From: Archivesica marissinica
Taxonomy: Eukaryota > Mollusca > Bivalvia > Venerida > Vesicomyidae
DNA length: 64,000 nt
Assembly: GCA_014843695.1 (NCBI GenBank)
Contig: CM026391.1
Span: forward strand, 36,143,711-36,207,710
Direction of reading: 5' to 3'
Shown: piece by piece, positions 20,101 to 32,174 of the stretch
How positions within the stretch are numbered: the stretch's first letter is position 1
Layout: every line of letters begins with the position of its first letter
Translations under genes and position numbers: made by a program
The notes under the pieces: model-generated
Told to the model about the DNA's origin: nothing
The model's database searches: none
Seen by the model: the letters and a program-made list of their open reading frames with translations, nothing else

Positions 20101-20914
20101 AGATGTATATAAACAATATATCGATAAGTATTTAAAAATGAAACAAGAGGCTAGTGGTTACCCAAATTGGGTTAAAAATGAAGATGATGAAAATATGTTT
20201 AAAACTGATTATTTTGATGCAGAAGGTATTGTACTTGAAAATATTGAATATAATCCTGGTAAACGAGCATTTGCAAAAACTATGCTTAATTGTATATGGG
20301 GTAAAAATGCTCAAAATAACAAATTACCCCATTGTGAATATATTAGTAAAGTATCAAGATTTTTTGATATTATGAATGATAGTAATATTGAGGTCGATAG
20401 TATTGATATGTTTGATCATGATAATTTTATATTAGTGAATTATAAAGATTTAACTGATGAAATTGAACCTCATTCATCAGCTAATGTTGTGGTGGCATCA
20501 TTTGTAACTGCATATGCAAGATTAGAATTGTATGCAGCTCTTGAACTATTAGATGATAGAGTGTTATACTTTGATACAGACAGTATTATATTTGTATATA
20601 AACCAGGGGAATATAATATTCCTATTGTTGACAGTCGTTTAGGTAAATGGACGGATGAAGTACCTAATGGGGAAATTATAAGCTATGTTGGTTTAGGACC
20701 TAAAAATTATGGGTATCAATATGATGTAAATGGACATATATTCACTAAATGTAAAGTAAAAGGAATTACCTTAGATTACAATACATCTCAAAAAGTAAAC
20801 TTTGAATCTATGATTAAATGTATAAATGATAGAAAAAATTATTCTATACATATCACATATGAGTCTCGTATTAAAAAATCTAAAAATAGAAAGGTCACTA
20901 GTGAAACTCAGACA
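17144..20914 (+). CDS. PolB: Protein-primed family B DNA polymerase, Maverick/Polinton type (C-terminus lost in gap)
   Basis: 1,257 residues are readable before the N gap. Residues 9-36 are Ser/Asp-rich. Near 190 is the SEDSMCLARSIVV segment typical of Maverick PolB N-termini. About 315-425 is a Cys/His-rich zinc region. The exonuclease motifs are DFE (about 444), NGRGYD (about 520) and YCISDVD (about 646). An inserted nuclease-like segment at about 740-815 has YEFLGCLYHGC and WECDFD. Polymerase motif A is DICSLYP (about 866), motif B is KTMLNCIWGK (about 1045) and motif C is YFDTDS (about 1143), followed by LGPKNYGY. All catalytic Asp residues are present, so the enzyme looks functional. It would replicate the linear element from a terminal protein. 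Reading beyond 20,914 is meaningless. The true C-terminus lies in missing sequence. Confidence 0.97.
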
Positions 20915-21914
20915 NNNNNNNNNNNNNNNNNNNNNNNNNNNNNNNNNNNNNNNNNNNNNNNNNNNNNNNNNNNNNNNNNNNNNNNNNNNNNNNNNNNNNN
21001 NNNNNNNNNNNNNNNNNNNNNNNNNNNNNNNNNNNNNNNNNNNNNNNNNNNNNNNNNNNNNNNNNNNNNNNNNNNNNNNNNNNNNNNNNNNNNNNNNNNN
21101 NNNNNNNNNNNNNNNNNNNNNNNNNNNNNNNNNNNNNNNNNNNNNNNNNNNNNNNNNNNNNNNNNNNNNNNNNNNNNNNNNNNNNNNNNNNNNNNNNNNN
21201 NNNNNNNNNNNNNNNNNNNNNNNNNNNNNNNNNNNNNNNNNNNNNNNNNNNNNNNNNNNNNNNNNNNNNNNNNNNNNNNNNNNNNNNNNNNNNNNNNNNN
21301 NNNNNNNNNNNNNNNNNNNNNNNNNNNNNNNNNNNNNNNNNNNNNNNNNNNNNNNNNNNNNNNNNNNNNNNNNNNNNNNNNNNNNNNNNNNNNNNNNNNN
21401 NNNNNNNNNNNNNNNNNNNNNNNNNNNNNNNNNNNNNNNNNNNNNNNNNNNNNNNNNNNNNNNNNNNNNNNNNNNNNNNNNNNNNNNNNNNNNNNNNNNN
21501 NNNNNNNNNNNNNNNNNNNNNNNNNNNNNNNNNNNNNNNNNNNNNNNNNNNNNNNNNNNNNNNNNNNNNNNNNNNNNNNNNNNNNNNNNNNNNNNNNNNN
21601 NNNNNNNNNNNNNNNNNNNNNNNNNNNNNNNNNNNNNNNNNNNNNNNNNNNNNNNNNNNNNNNNNNNNNNNNNNNNNNNNNNNNNNNNNNNNNNNNNNNN
21701 NNNNNNNNNNNNNNNNNNNNNNNNNNNNNNNNNNNNNNNNNNNNNNNNNNNNNNNNNNNNNNNNNNNNNNNNNNNNNNNNNNNNNNNNNNNNNNNNNNNN
21801 NNNNNNNNNNNNNNNNNNNNNNNNNNNNNNNNNNNNNNNNNNNNNNNNNNNNNNNNNNNNNNNNNNNNNNNNNNNNNNNNNNNNNNNNNNNNNNNNNNNN
21901 NNNNNNNNNNNNNN
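20915..21914. other. Assembly gap (1,000 N)
   Basis: Exactly 1,000 N, a conventional placeholder for a gap of unknown length. It removes the polymerase C-terminus and the rest of the element, and ends inside a minisatellite. Physical adjacency of the two flanks is not proven. Confidence 0.99.
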
Positions 21915-24900
21915 ATTCACCACTAGCGTAGCCTGGGTTCCATTCACCACTAGCGTAGCCTGGGTTCCATTCACCACTAGCGTAGCCTGGGTTCCATTCA
22001 CCACTAGCGTAGCCTGGGTTCCATTCACCACTAGCATAGCCTGGGTTCCATTCACCACTAGCGTAGCCTGGGTTCCATTCACCACTAGCGTAGCCTGGGT
22101 TCCATTCACCACTAGCGTAGCCTGGGTTCCATTCACATTCACCACTAGCGTAGCCTGGGTTCCATTCACCACTAGCGTAGCCTGGGTTCCATTCACCACT
22201 AGCGTAGCCTGGGTTCCATTCACCACTAGCGTAGCCTGGGTTCCATTCACCACTAGCGTAGCCTGGGTTCCATTCACCACTAGCGTAGCCTGGGTTCCAT
22301 TCACCACTAGCGTAGCCTGGGTTCCATTCACCACTAGCGTAGCCTGGGTTCCATTCACCACTAGCGTAGCCTGGGTTCCATTCACCACTAGCGTAGCCTG
22401 GGTTCCATTCACCACTAGCGTAGCCTGGGTTCCATTCACCACTAGCGTAGCCTGGGTTCCATTCACCACTAGCGTAGCCTGGGTTCCATTCACCACTAGC
22501 GTAGCCTGGGTTCCATTCACCACTAGCGTAGCCTGGGTTCCATTCACCACTAGCATAGCCTGGGTTCCATTCACCACTAGCGTAGCCTGGGTTCCATTCA
22601 CCACTAGCGTAGCCTGGGTTCCATTCACCACTAGCGTAGCCTGGGTTCCATTCACCACTAGCATAGCCTGGGTTCCATTCACCACTAGCGTAGCCTGGGT
22701 TCCATTCACCACTAGCGTAGCCTGGGTTCCATTCACATTCACCACTAGCGTAGCCTGGGTTCCATTCACCACTAGCGTAGCCTGGGTTCCATTCACCACT
22801 AGCATAGCCTGGGTTCCATTCACATTCATCACTAGCGTAGCCTGGGTTCCATTCACATTCACCACTAGCGTAGCCTGGGTTCCATTCACCACTAGCGTAG
22901 CCTGGGTTCCATTCACCACTAGCGTAGCCTGGGTTCCATTCACCACTAGCGTAGCCTGGGTTCCATTCACCACTAGCGTAGCCTGGGTTCCATTCACCAC
23001 TAGCATAGCCTGGGTTCCATTCACATTCACCACTAGCGTAGCCTGGGTTCCATCACCACTAGCGTAGCCTGGGTTCCATTCACCACTAGCGTAGCCTGGG
23101 TTCCATTCACCACTAGCGTAGCCTGGGTTCCATTCACCACTAGCGTAGCCTGGGTTCCATTCACCACTAGCGTAGCCTGGGTTCCATTCACCACTAGCAT
23201 AGCCTGGGTTCCATTCACCACTAGCGTAGCCTGGGTTCCATTCACCACTAGCGTAGCCTGGGTTCCATTCACCACTAGCGTAGCCTGGGTTCCATTCACC
23301 ACTAGCGTAGCCTGGGTTCCATTCACCACTAGCGTAGCCTGGGTTCCATTCACCACTAGTGTAGCCTGGGTTCCATTCACCAATAGCATAGCCTGGGTTC
23401 CATTCACCACTAGCCTAGCCTGGGTTCCATTCACCACTAGTGTAGCCTGGGTTCCATTCACCAATAGCATAGCCTGGGTTCCATTCACCAATAGCATAGC
23501 CTGGGTTCCATTCACCACTAGCGTAGCCTGGGTTCCATTCACCATTAGTGTAGCCTGGGTTCCATTCACCAATAGCATAGCCTGGGTTCCATTCACCACT
23601 AGCATAGCCTGGGTTCCATTCACCACTAGCCTAGCCTGGGTTCCATTCACCACTAGCCTAGCCTGGGTTCCATTCACATTCACCACTAGTGTAGCCTGGG
23701 TTCCATTCACCAATAGCATAGCCTGGGTTCCATTCACCACTAGCCTAGCCTGGGTTCCATTCATCACTAGCGTAGCCTGGGTTCCATTCACCACTAGCGT
23801 AGCCTGGGTTCCATTCACCACTAGTGTAGCCTGGGTTCCATTCACATTCACCACTAGCGTAGCCTGGGTTCCATTCACCAATAGCATAGCCTGGGTTCCA
23901 TTCACCAATAGCATAGCCTGGGTTCCATTCACCAATAGCATAGCCTGGGTTCCATTCACCAATAGCGTAGCCTGGGTTCCATTCACCACTAGCCTAGCCT
24001 GGGTTCCATTCACCACTAGCCTAGCCTGGGTTCCATTCACCAATAGCATAGCCTGGGTTCCATTCACCAATAGCGTAGCCTGGGTTCCATTCACCACTAG
24101 CCTAGCCTGGGTTCCATTCACCACTAGCCTAGCCTGGGTTCCATTCACCACTAGCGTAGCCTGGGTTCCATTCACCACTAGCGTAGCCTGGGTTCCATTC
24201 ACCACTAGCGTAGCCTGGGTTCCATTCACCACTAGCATAGCCTGGGTTCCATTCACATTCACCACTAGCGTAGCCTGGGTTCCATTCACATTCACCACTA
24301 GCATAGCCTGGGTTCCATTCACCACTAGCGTAGCCTGGGTTCCACACATTCACCACTAGCGTAGCCTGGGTTCCATTCACCACTAGCGTAGCCTGGGTTC
24401 CATTCACCACTAGCGTAGCCTGGGTTCCATTCACCACTAGCGTAGCCTGGGTTCCATTCACATTCACCACTAGCGTAGCCTGGGTTCCATTCACATTCAC
24501 CACTAGCGTAGCCTGGGTTCCATTCACATTCACCACTAGCGTAGCCTGGGTTCCATTCACCACTAGCGTAGCCTGGGTTCCATTCACCACTAGCCTAGCC
24601 TGGGTCACATTCACCACTAGCGTAGCCTGGGTTCCATTCACCACTAGCGTAGCCTGGGTTCCATTCACCACTAGCGTAGCCTGGGTTCCATTCATCACTA
24701 GCCTCGCCTGGGTCACATTCACCACTAGCGTAGCCTGGGTTCCATTCACCACTAGCGTAGCCTGGGTTCCATTCACCACTAGCGTAGCCTGGGTTCCATT
24801 CATCACTAGCGTAGCCTGGGTTCCATTCACATTCACCACTAGCGTAGCCTGGGTTCCATTCACCACTAGCATAGCCTGGGTTCCATTCGCCACTAGCATA

Positions 24901-24992
24901 GCCTGGGTTCCATTCACCACTAGCGTAGCCTGGGTTCCATTCACCAGTAGCGTAGCCTGGGTTCCATTCACCACTAGCGTAGCCTGGGTTCC
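21915..24992. repeat. 27-bp minisatellite, about 110 copies
   Basis: Units of 27 bp (ATTCACCACTAGCGTAGCC then TGGGTTCC), with occasional 33-bp units carrying an extra ATTCAC. Variants (GCGTAG, GCATAG, GCCTAG, GTGTAG) cluster between 23,340 and 24,150. The unit is nine codons long, which creates long but meaningless open frames on the minus strand. Confidence 0.97.
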
Positions 24993-25658
24993 AGTCTGTC
25001 GATTTTTCTACTTACTCCCTCAGTAGATTTGAAGAACGACAACTCTTCTCTACAAAATACTATCACTAAATATAGAAACGGAATTCTATCGGAAATCGCA
25101 GAACAGGTATGGTTATACACGATCATTTCCGAATATACACAAATGCTCCCGTAGCCACATTTACATCACAAACATATAATTTCACGTTTCTGTGTTATAT
25201 CAACGAGATATCGGATTTTAACTATTTAGTTTAAGTGGTAATGGGTCGATTCGGCGTAATTGAAGTAAGGACAACTTAAAACTTGAGTAAATATGTCAAA
25301 TCAGATGCACATTGTACTTTTTAAAACTATTTATCGTTCCGTTGACCCGTAAACAATGGTGGCCAATTATAAAGTTTTATCAACATTGCAGTGCCTCGCT
25401 TTCAATTCAAGTACGTCATTAATTAAGTCACATGCTAATAGGCCTATTAATAGGATTAATGCTAGTCAATAATTACACGGAAAATCCGTTCAGTTTCCCC
25501 AGGCGTTGATATTATCAGAAGCTCAATACGGCCCAATTAATAGTTTCGGTGTTAAAATATATTTATTTGACTGACGAGGCAAAATATATCGACGCCTGTT
25601 CCCAGGCTACCATTAGCATGCAAAGAGTTAAAGCTGAACAAGTGTGTAATCAAGTTAC
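24993..25658. other. Single-copy DNA, no gene seen
   Basis: Mixed-composition DNA after the minisatellite with no recognisable protein, RNA gene or repeat. It may be intron of the candidate minus-strand gene whose exon ends at 25,659. Confidence 0.4.
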
Positions 25659-26077
25659 CTCAAACCCCAATTCTGCTGGATCCTTCACAAATCTGATGTT
25701 GCCACACTGAAGTGGTGCATGTTCATAGGTGGCGCTATCTTGCGTATTGACAGAAAAGTTAGATTGTATTGTACGCTGATTGTCTTCGACAGTCATCAAC
25801 ATATCATCTAAATCATCCAACTGTATACAATTGTTGTCTATGGTGGTTCCAGATTCCTTCCTCTCTATAGCTAAAAATAGAATTGTATCCATCACTGCAG
25901 ATACTGTATATCCTTCAATCTCGGTAGAGTTGTGGAACCTATGCTCGGACGTATTCCTATGCTTGGCGTATTTTTTCCATTTACATCCGTATTTAAAATA
26001 TTTAAATAGTTTTAACCTATTTTCGCTGACAGAGGTGAAGCATGGTTCAATAGCATTCCGTTGTGCGTACAGGTAGC
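25659..26077 (-). CDS. Candidate internal exon of a host gene
   Basis: An open minus-strand segment of 139 codons, ending at a plausible donor (GAG|GTAACTTG at 25,659/25,658). An acceptor ATTAG|GC at 26,077 would give the phase needed to follow the exon ending at 32,175. A second acceptor, CAG|GTGACAG at 26,093, would shift the phase. The product is polar with a basic aromatic stretch (KLFKYFKYGCKWKKY) and an acidic middle. The family is not recognised. Linkage to the upstream exons is tentative because a 5-kb repeat lies between. Confidence 0.35.
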
Positions 26078-26093
26078 CTAATGCAACTGTCAC

Positions 26094-26635
26094 CTGACTG
26101 GTTCAGTAGCCGAATATAAACAGACAACTTGTTGGGAGAATTTTTTCCACCTAAATGATGCGGTTTATCAGCATTTCAGGTAGCTATCCGAATTGGGGAA
26201 AAAGGTACAAATAACCAGAAAAAAAGTTTCTTATGAGTGGTAATATTGTTAGTTATTCATGTTACTAAGTCAAAATAATATATTCAACATTTACCCATGC
26301 ATAAATAAAAAATTCACGTACGCTGTGCATAGGTGCCCTAAAGTATCTAGTTCCTCATGTAAACAGGTGCCATTGCGATAGCTGTATTGAGGCGCATGGT
26401 CACATAATGAAGCTAAAATTTTCAAAAACAATTTTTTGAAAGTTGTGTTCACGTCTTAAGAAAATAAAAATGTACGGCACGTGCAATTTTTGCTTTTTTT
26501 TAGGCCATGATATGTAAGATTAATAGAATTGGGCCATGATATGTAGGATTTACGCCGAGCATAGGTTCCACCACTCTACAATTGTCACAGAATGTAGAAA
26601 TTACCTGGTCAGATCTTAAATGTGACCTGAAGTGG
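26094..26635. other. Non-coding, probable intron
   Basis: No gene is seen. A short duplication (GGCCATGATATGTA, twice) lies around 26,500-26,545. Confidence 0.4.
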
Positions 26636-29600
26636 ACATAGATCAGTAGCAGTGAGCAGTACCATAGAAGGAGTGTCAGTGATCAACAGCAGTGAGCAGC
26701 AGCATAGAATGAGTGTCAGTGATCAACAGCAGTGAGCAGTAGCATAGAAGGAGTGTCAGTGATCAACAGCAGTGAGCAGTAGCAGTGAGCAGTAGCAGTG
26801 AGAAGTAGCAGTGAGAAGTAGCATAGAAGGAGTGTCAGTGATCAACAGCAGTGAGCAGTGAGAAGTAGCAGTGAGAAGTAGCATAGAAGGAGTGTCAGTG
26901 ATCAACAGCAGTGAGCAGCAGCATAGACTGAGTGTCAGTGATCAACAGCAGTGAGCAGTAGCATAGAAGAGTGTCAGTGATCAACAGCAGTGAGCAGTAG
27001 CATAGAAAGGACTGTCAGTGATCGACAGCAGTGAGCAGTAGCATAGAAGGAGTGTCAGTGATCAACAACAGTGAGCAGTAGCAGTGAGCAGTAGCATAGA
27101 AAGGACTGTCAGTGATCAACAGCAGTGAGCAGTAGCAGTGAGCAGTAGCATAGAAGGAGTGTCAGTGATCAACAGCAGTGAGCAGTAGCAGTGATCAGTA
27201 GCATAGAAAGGACTGTCAGTGATCAACAGCAGTGAGCAGCAGCATAGAAGGACTGTCAGTGATCAACAGCAGTAAGCAGTAGCATAGAAGGACTGTCAGT
27301 GATCAACAGCAGTGAGCAGTAGCATAGATGGAGTGTCAGTGATCAACAGCAGTGAGCAGTAGCATAGAAGGAGTGTCAGTGATCAACAGCAGTGAGCAGT
27401 AGCATAGAAGGAGTGTCAGTGATCAACAGCAGTGAGCAGTAGCAGTGAGCAGTAGCAGTGAGAAGTAGCATAGAAGGACTGTCAATGATCAACAGCAGTG
27501 ATCAGTAGCATAGGAGGAGATGTCAGTGATCAACAGCAGTGAGCAGTAGCATAGAAGGAGTGTCCGTGATCAACAGCAGTGAGCAGTAGCATAGAAGGAG
27601 TGTCAGTGATCAACAGCAGTGAGCAGCAGCAGTGAACAGTAGCATAGAATGAGTGTCAGTGATCAACAGCAGTGAGCAGTAGCATAGAAGGAGTGTCAGT
27701 GATCAACAGCAGTGAGCAGTAGCATAGAAGGAGTGTCCGTGATCAACAGCAGTGAGCAGTAGCATAGAAGGAGTGTCAGTGATCAACAGCAGTGAGCAGC
27801 AGCAGTGAACAGTAGCATAGAATGAGTGTCAGTGATCAACAGCAGTGAGCAGTAGCATAGAAGGAGTGTCAGTGATCAACACCAGTGAGCAGTAGCATAG
27901 GAGGAGTGTCAGTGATCAACAGCAGTGAGCAATAGCATAGAAGGAGTGTCAGTGATCAACAGCAGTGAGCAGTAGCATAGAAGGAGTGTCAGTGATCAAC
28001 AGCAGTGAGCAGTAGCATAGCAGGAGTGTCAGTGATCAACAGCAGTGAGCAGTAGCAGTGAACAGTAGCATAGAATGAGTGTCAGTGATCAACAGCAATG
28101 AGCAGTAGCATAGAAGGAGTGTCAATGATCAACAGCAGTGAGCAGTAGCATAGAAGGAGTGTCAGTGATCAACAGCAGTGATCAGTAGCATAGAAGGAGT
28201 GTCAGTGATCAACAGCAGTGAGCAGTAGCAGTGAACAGTAGCATAGAATGAGTGTCAGTGATCAACAGCAGTGAGCAGTAGCATAGAAGGACTGTCAGTG
28301 ATCAACAGCAGTAGCAGTGAACAGTAGCATAGAAGGACTGTCAGTGATCAACAGCAGTGAGCAGCAGCATAGAAGGAGTGTCAGTGATCAACAGCAGTGA
28401 GCAGTAGCATAGAAGGAGTGTCAGTGATCAACAGCAGTGAGCAGCAGCAGCATAGAAGGAGTGTCAGTGATCAACAGCAGTGAGCAGTAGCATAGAAGGA
28501 GTGTCAGTGATCAACAGCAGTGAGCAGTAGCATAGAAGGAGTGTCAGTGATCAACAGCAGTGAGCAGTAGCATAGGAGTGCCAGTGATCAACAGCAGTGA
28601 GTAGTAGCATAGAAGGAGTGTCAGTGATCAACAGCAGTGAGTAGTAGCATAGAAGGAGTGTCAGTGATCAACAGCAGTGAGCAGTAGCATGGAGCAGTAG
28701 CAGTGAGCAGTAGCATAGAAGGAGTGTCAGTGATCAACAACAGTGAGCAGTAGCATAGAAGGAGTGTCAGTGATCAACAGCAGTGAGCAGTAGCATGGAG
28801 CAGTAGCAGTGAGCAGTAGCATAGAAGGAGTGTCAAGTGATCAACAGCAGTGAGCAGTAGCATAGAAGGAGTGTCAGTGATCAACAGCAGTGAGCAGTAG
28901 CATAGATGGAGTGTCAGTGATCAACAGCAGTGAGCAGTAGCATAGATGGAGTGTCAGTGATCAACAGCAGTGAGCAGTAGCATAGAAGGAGTGTCAGTGA
29001 TCAACAGCAGTGATCAGTAGCATAGAAGGACTGTCAGTGATCAACAGCAGTGAGCAGTAGCATAGATGGAGTGTCAGTGATCAACAGCAGTGAGCAGTAG
29101 CATAGATGGAGTGTCAGTGATCAACAGCAGTGATCAGTAGCATAGAAGGACTGTCAGTGATCGACAGCAGTGAGCAGTAGCATAGAATGAGTGTCAGTGA
29201 TCAACAGCAGTGAGCAGTAGCATAGAAGGAGTGTCAGTGATCAACAGCAGTGAGCAGCAGCATAGAAGGAGTGTCAGTGATCAACAGCAGTGAGCAGTAG
29301 CATAGAAGGAGTGTCAGTGATCAACAGCAAGCAGTGAGCAGCAGCATAGAAGGAGTGTCAGTGATCAACAGCAGTGAGCAGTAGCATAGATGGAGTGTCA
29401 GTGATCAACAGCAGTGAGCAGTAGCATAGAAGGAGTGTCAGTGATCAACAGCAGTGAGCAGTAGCATAGGAGTGCCAGTGATCAACAGCAGTGAACAGTA
29501 GCATAGAAGGAGTGTCAGTGATCAACAGCAGTGAGCAGTAGCATAGAAGGAGTGTCAGTGATCAACAGCAGTGAGCAGTAGCATAGGAGTGCCAGTGATC

Positions 29601-31460
29601 AACAGCAGTGAGCAGTAGCATAGAAGGAGTGTCAGTTATCAACAGCAGTGAGCAGTAGCAGTGAGAAGTAGCATAGAAGGACTGTCAATGATCAACAGCA
29701 GTGAGCAGTAGCATAGAATGACTGTCAGTGATCAACAGCAGTGAGTAGTAGCAGTGAGCAGTAGCATAGAAGGACTGACAGTGATCAACAGCAGTGAGCA
29801 GTAGCATAGGAGGAGTGTCAGTGATCAACAGCAGTGAGCAGTAGCATAGGAGTGTCAGTGATCAACAGCAGTGAGCAGTAGCATAGGAGTGTCAGTGATC
29901 AACAGCAGTGAGCAGTAGCATAGGAGGAGTGTCAGTGATCAACAGCAGTGAGCAGTAGCATAGAAGGAATGTCAGTGATCAACAGCAGTGAGTAGTAGCA
30001 TAGAAGGAGTGTCAGTGATCAACAGCAGTGAGTAGTAGCATAGAAGGAGTGTCAGTGATCAACAGCAGTGAGCAGTAGCATAGAAGGAGTGTCAGTGATC
30101 AACAGCAGTGAGCAGTAGCATAGATGGAGTGTCAGTGATCAACAGCAGTGAGCAGTAGCATAGAAGGAGTGTCAGTGATCAACAGCAGTGAGCAGCAGCA
30201 TAGAATGAGTGTCAGTGATCAACAACAGTGAGCAGTAGCAGTGAGCAGTAGCATATAATGAGTGTCAGTGATCAACAGCAGTGAGCAGTAGCATAGAAGG
30301 AGTGTCAGAGATCAACAGCAGTGAGCAGTAGCATAGAAGGAGTGTCAGTGATCAACAGCAGTGAGCAGTAGAATAGAAGGAGTGTCAGTGATCAACAGCA
30401 GTGAGCAGTAGCATAGAAGGAGTGTCAGTGATCAACAGCAGTGAGCAGTAGAATAGAAGGAGGGTCAGTGATCAACAGCAGTGAGCAGTAGCAGTGAGCA
30501 GTAGCAGTGAGAAGTAGCAGTGAGAAGTAGCATAGAAGGACTGTCAATGATCAACAGCAGTGAGCAGTAGCATAGATGGAGTGTCAGTGATCAACAGCAG
30601 TGAGCAGTAGCATAGAAGGAGTGTCAGTGATCAACAGCAGTGAGCAGTAGCATAGAATGAGTGTCAGTGATCAACAACAGTGAGCAGTAGCATAGAAGGA
30701 GTGTCAGTTATCAACAGCAGTGAGCAGTAGCAGTGAGCAGTAGCAGTGAGAAGTAGCAGTGAGAAGTAGCATAGAAGGACTGTCAATGATCAACAGCAGT
30801 GAGCAGTAGCATAGAAGGACTGTCAGTGATCAACAGCAGTGAGTAGTAGCAGTGAGCAGTAGCATAGAAGGACTGACAGTGATCAACAGCAGTGAGCAGT
30901 AGCATAGAAGGACTGACAGTGATCAACAGCAGTGAGCAGTAGCATAGGAGGAGTGTCAGTGATCAACAGCAGTGAGCAGTAGCAAAGGAGTGTCAGTGAT
31001 CAACAGCAGTGAGCAGTAGCATAGAAGGAATGTCAGTGATCAACAGCAGTGAGTAGTAGCATAGAAGGAGTGTCAGTGATCAACAGCAGTGAGTAGTAGC
31101 ATAGAAGGAGTGTCAGTGATCAACAGCAGTGAGCAGTAGAATAGAAGGAGGGTCAGTGATCAACAGCAGTGAGCAGTAGCAGTGAGCAGTAGCATATAAT
31201 GAGTGTCAGTGATCAACAACAGTGAGCAGTAGCATAGAAGGAGTGTCAGTGATCAACAGTAGTGAGCAGTAGCATGGAGCAGTAGCAGTGAGCAGTAGCA
31301 TAGAAGGAGTGTCAAGTGATCAACCGCAGTGAGCAGTAGCATAGATGGAGTGTCAGTGATCAACAGCAGTGAGCAGCAGCAGTGAGCAGTAGCATAGAAG
31401 GAGTGTCAGTGATCAACAGCAGTTAGCAGTAGCAAAGAAAGGACTGTCAGTGATCAACAG
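26636..31460. repeat. 40-bp minisatellite, more than 100 copies
   Basis: A unit of about 40 bp with AGTGTCAGTGATCAACAGCA followed by GTGAGCAGTAGCATAGAAGG. A nested 12-bp submotif (GCAGTGAGCAGTA) expands variably within units, giving lengths from about 36 to 70 bp. Confidence 0.97.
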
Positions 31461-31993
31461 CAGTGAGCAGCAGCAGCACTGAGAAATAACAGAGAGCAGC
31501 AGCAGTGAGAAGTAGCCGAGAGCAGCAGCAGTAAGAAGTAGCAGAGAGCAGCAGCAGTGAGAAGTAGTAGAGAGCAGCAGCAATGAGAAGTAGCAGAGAG
31601 CAGCAACAGTAAGAAGTAGCAGAGAGCGGCAGCAGTGAGAAGTAGTGGAGAGCAGCAGCAGAGAGAAGTAGCAGAGAGCAGCAGCAGAGAGAAGTAGCAG
31701 AGAGAAGTAGCAGAGAGAAGTAGCAGAGAAGTAGCAGAGAGAAGTAGCAGAGAGCAGCAGCAGAGAGAAGTAGCAGAGAGAAGTAGCAGAGAAGTAGCAG
31801 AGAGCAGCAGCATTGAGAAGTAGCAGAGAGCAGCAGCCATGAGAAGTAGCAGAGAGCAGAAGCAGTAAGAAGTAGCAGAGAGCAGCAGCAGTGAGAAGTA
31901 GCAGAGAGAAGTAGCAGAGAGCAGCAGCAGTAAGAAGTAGCAGAGAGCAGCAGCAGTAAGAAGTAGCAGAGAGCAGCAGCAGTGAGAAGTAGG
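31461..31993. repeat. AGCAGAGAGAAGTAGC-type degenerate repeat
   Basis: Purine-rich array of short units (AGCAGCAGCAGTGAGAAGTA and AGCAGAGAGAAGTAGC) that grades out of the preceding 40-bp minisatellite. It looks like a diverged derivative of it. The reverse strand is a Ser/Leu/Cys-coding low-complexity frame with no gene value. Confidence 0.93.
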
Positions 31994-32174
31994 TTTAAAT
32001 GTTAGGTTCTCGTTTGTTGTTATTGCTTCATTAACATCAATATAATGTGATGTGTATTTTTATAAATCATTCAATTTCAGCTATTCCAGCTTACTATAAT
32101 GGGCGTAAAAGTGCTAGTACACCCACCCTCAAAATGGGCTTATAAATATGAAAGCTGTGCTTTAATAAACTTAC

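Larger units (their letters stand above)
10630..20914. mobile_element. Virus-like element with protein-primed PolB (Maverick/Polinton-related), right part missing
   Basis: A compact block of ten open genes with short intergenic spacers, AT-rich throughout and unlike the sparse host DNA around it. It contains a protein-primed PolB of Maverick/Polinton type, a NADAR protein, a double CCHC zinc-knuckle protein and seven proteins of unknown function. Repeated promoter and 3'-hairpin modules show that the genes belong to one unit. No capsid, packaging ATPase, retroviral-type integrase or adenain-like protease is recognisable, and these may lie beyond the N gap. None of the nine complete frames has a disabling stop or frameshift, so integration is recent or the element is maintained. 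An unplaced viral lineage or an endogenised copy are both possible. Confidence 0.85.

Noticed and set aside
20915..21931. Extension of the polymerase frame through the gap to 21,931
   Set aside because: The frame only stays open because N bases give no stops. Real sequence ends at 20,914.
20898..24974. Long VNGTQATL-repeat protein on the minus strand
   Set aside because: It is the 27-bp minisatellite read in frame. Codon-multiple units keep frames open, frames shift between blocks, and there is no promoter or unique domain.
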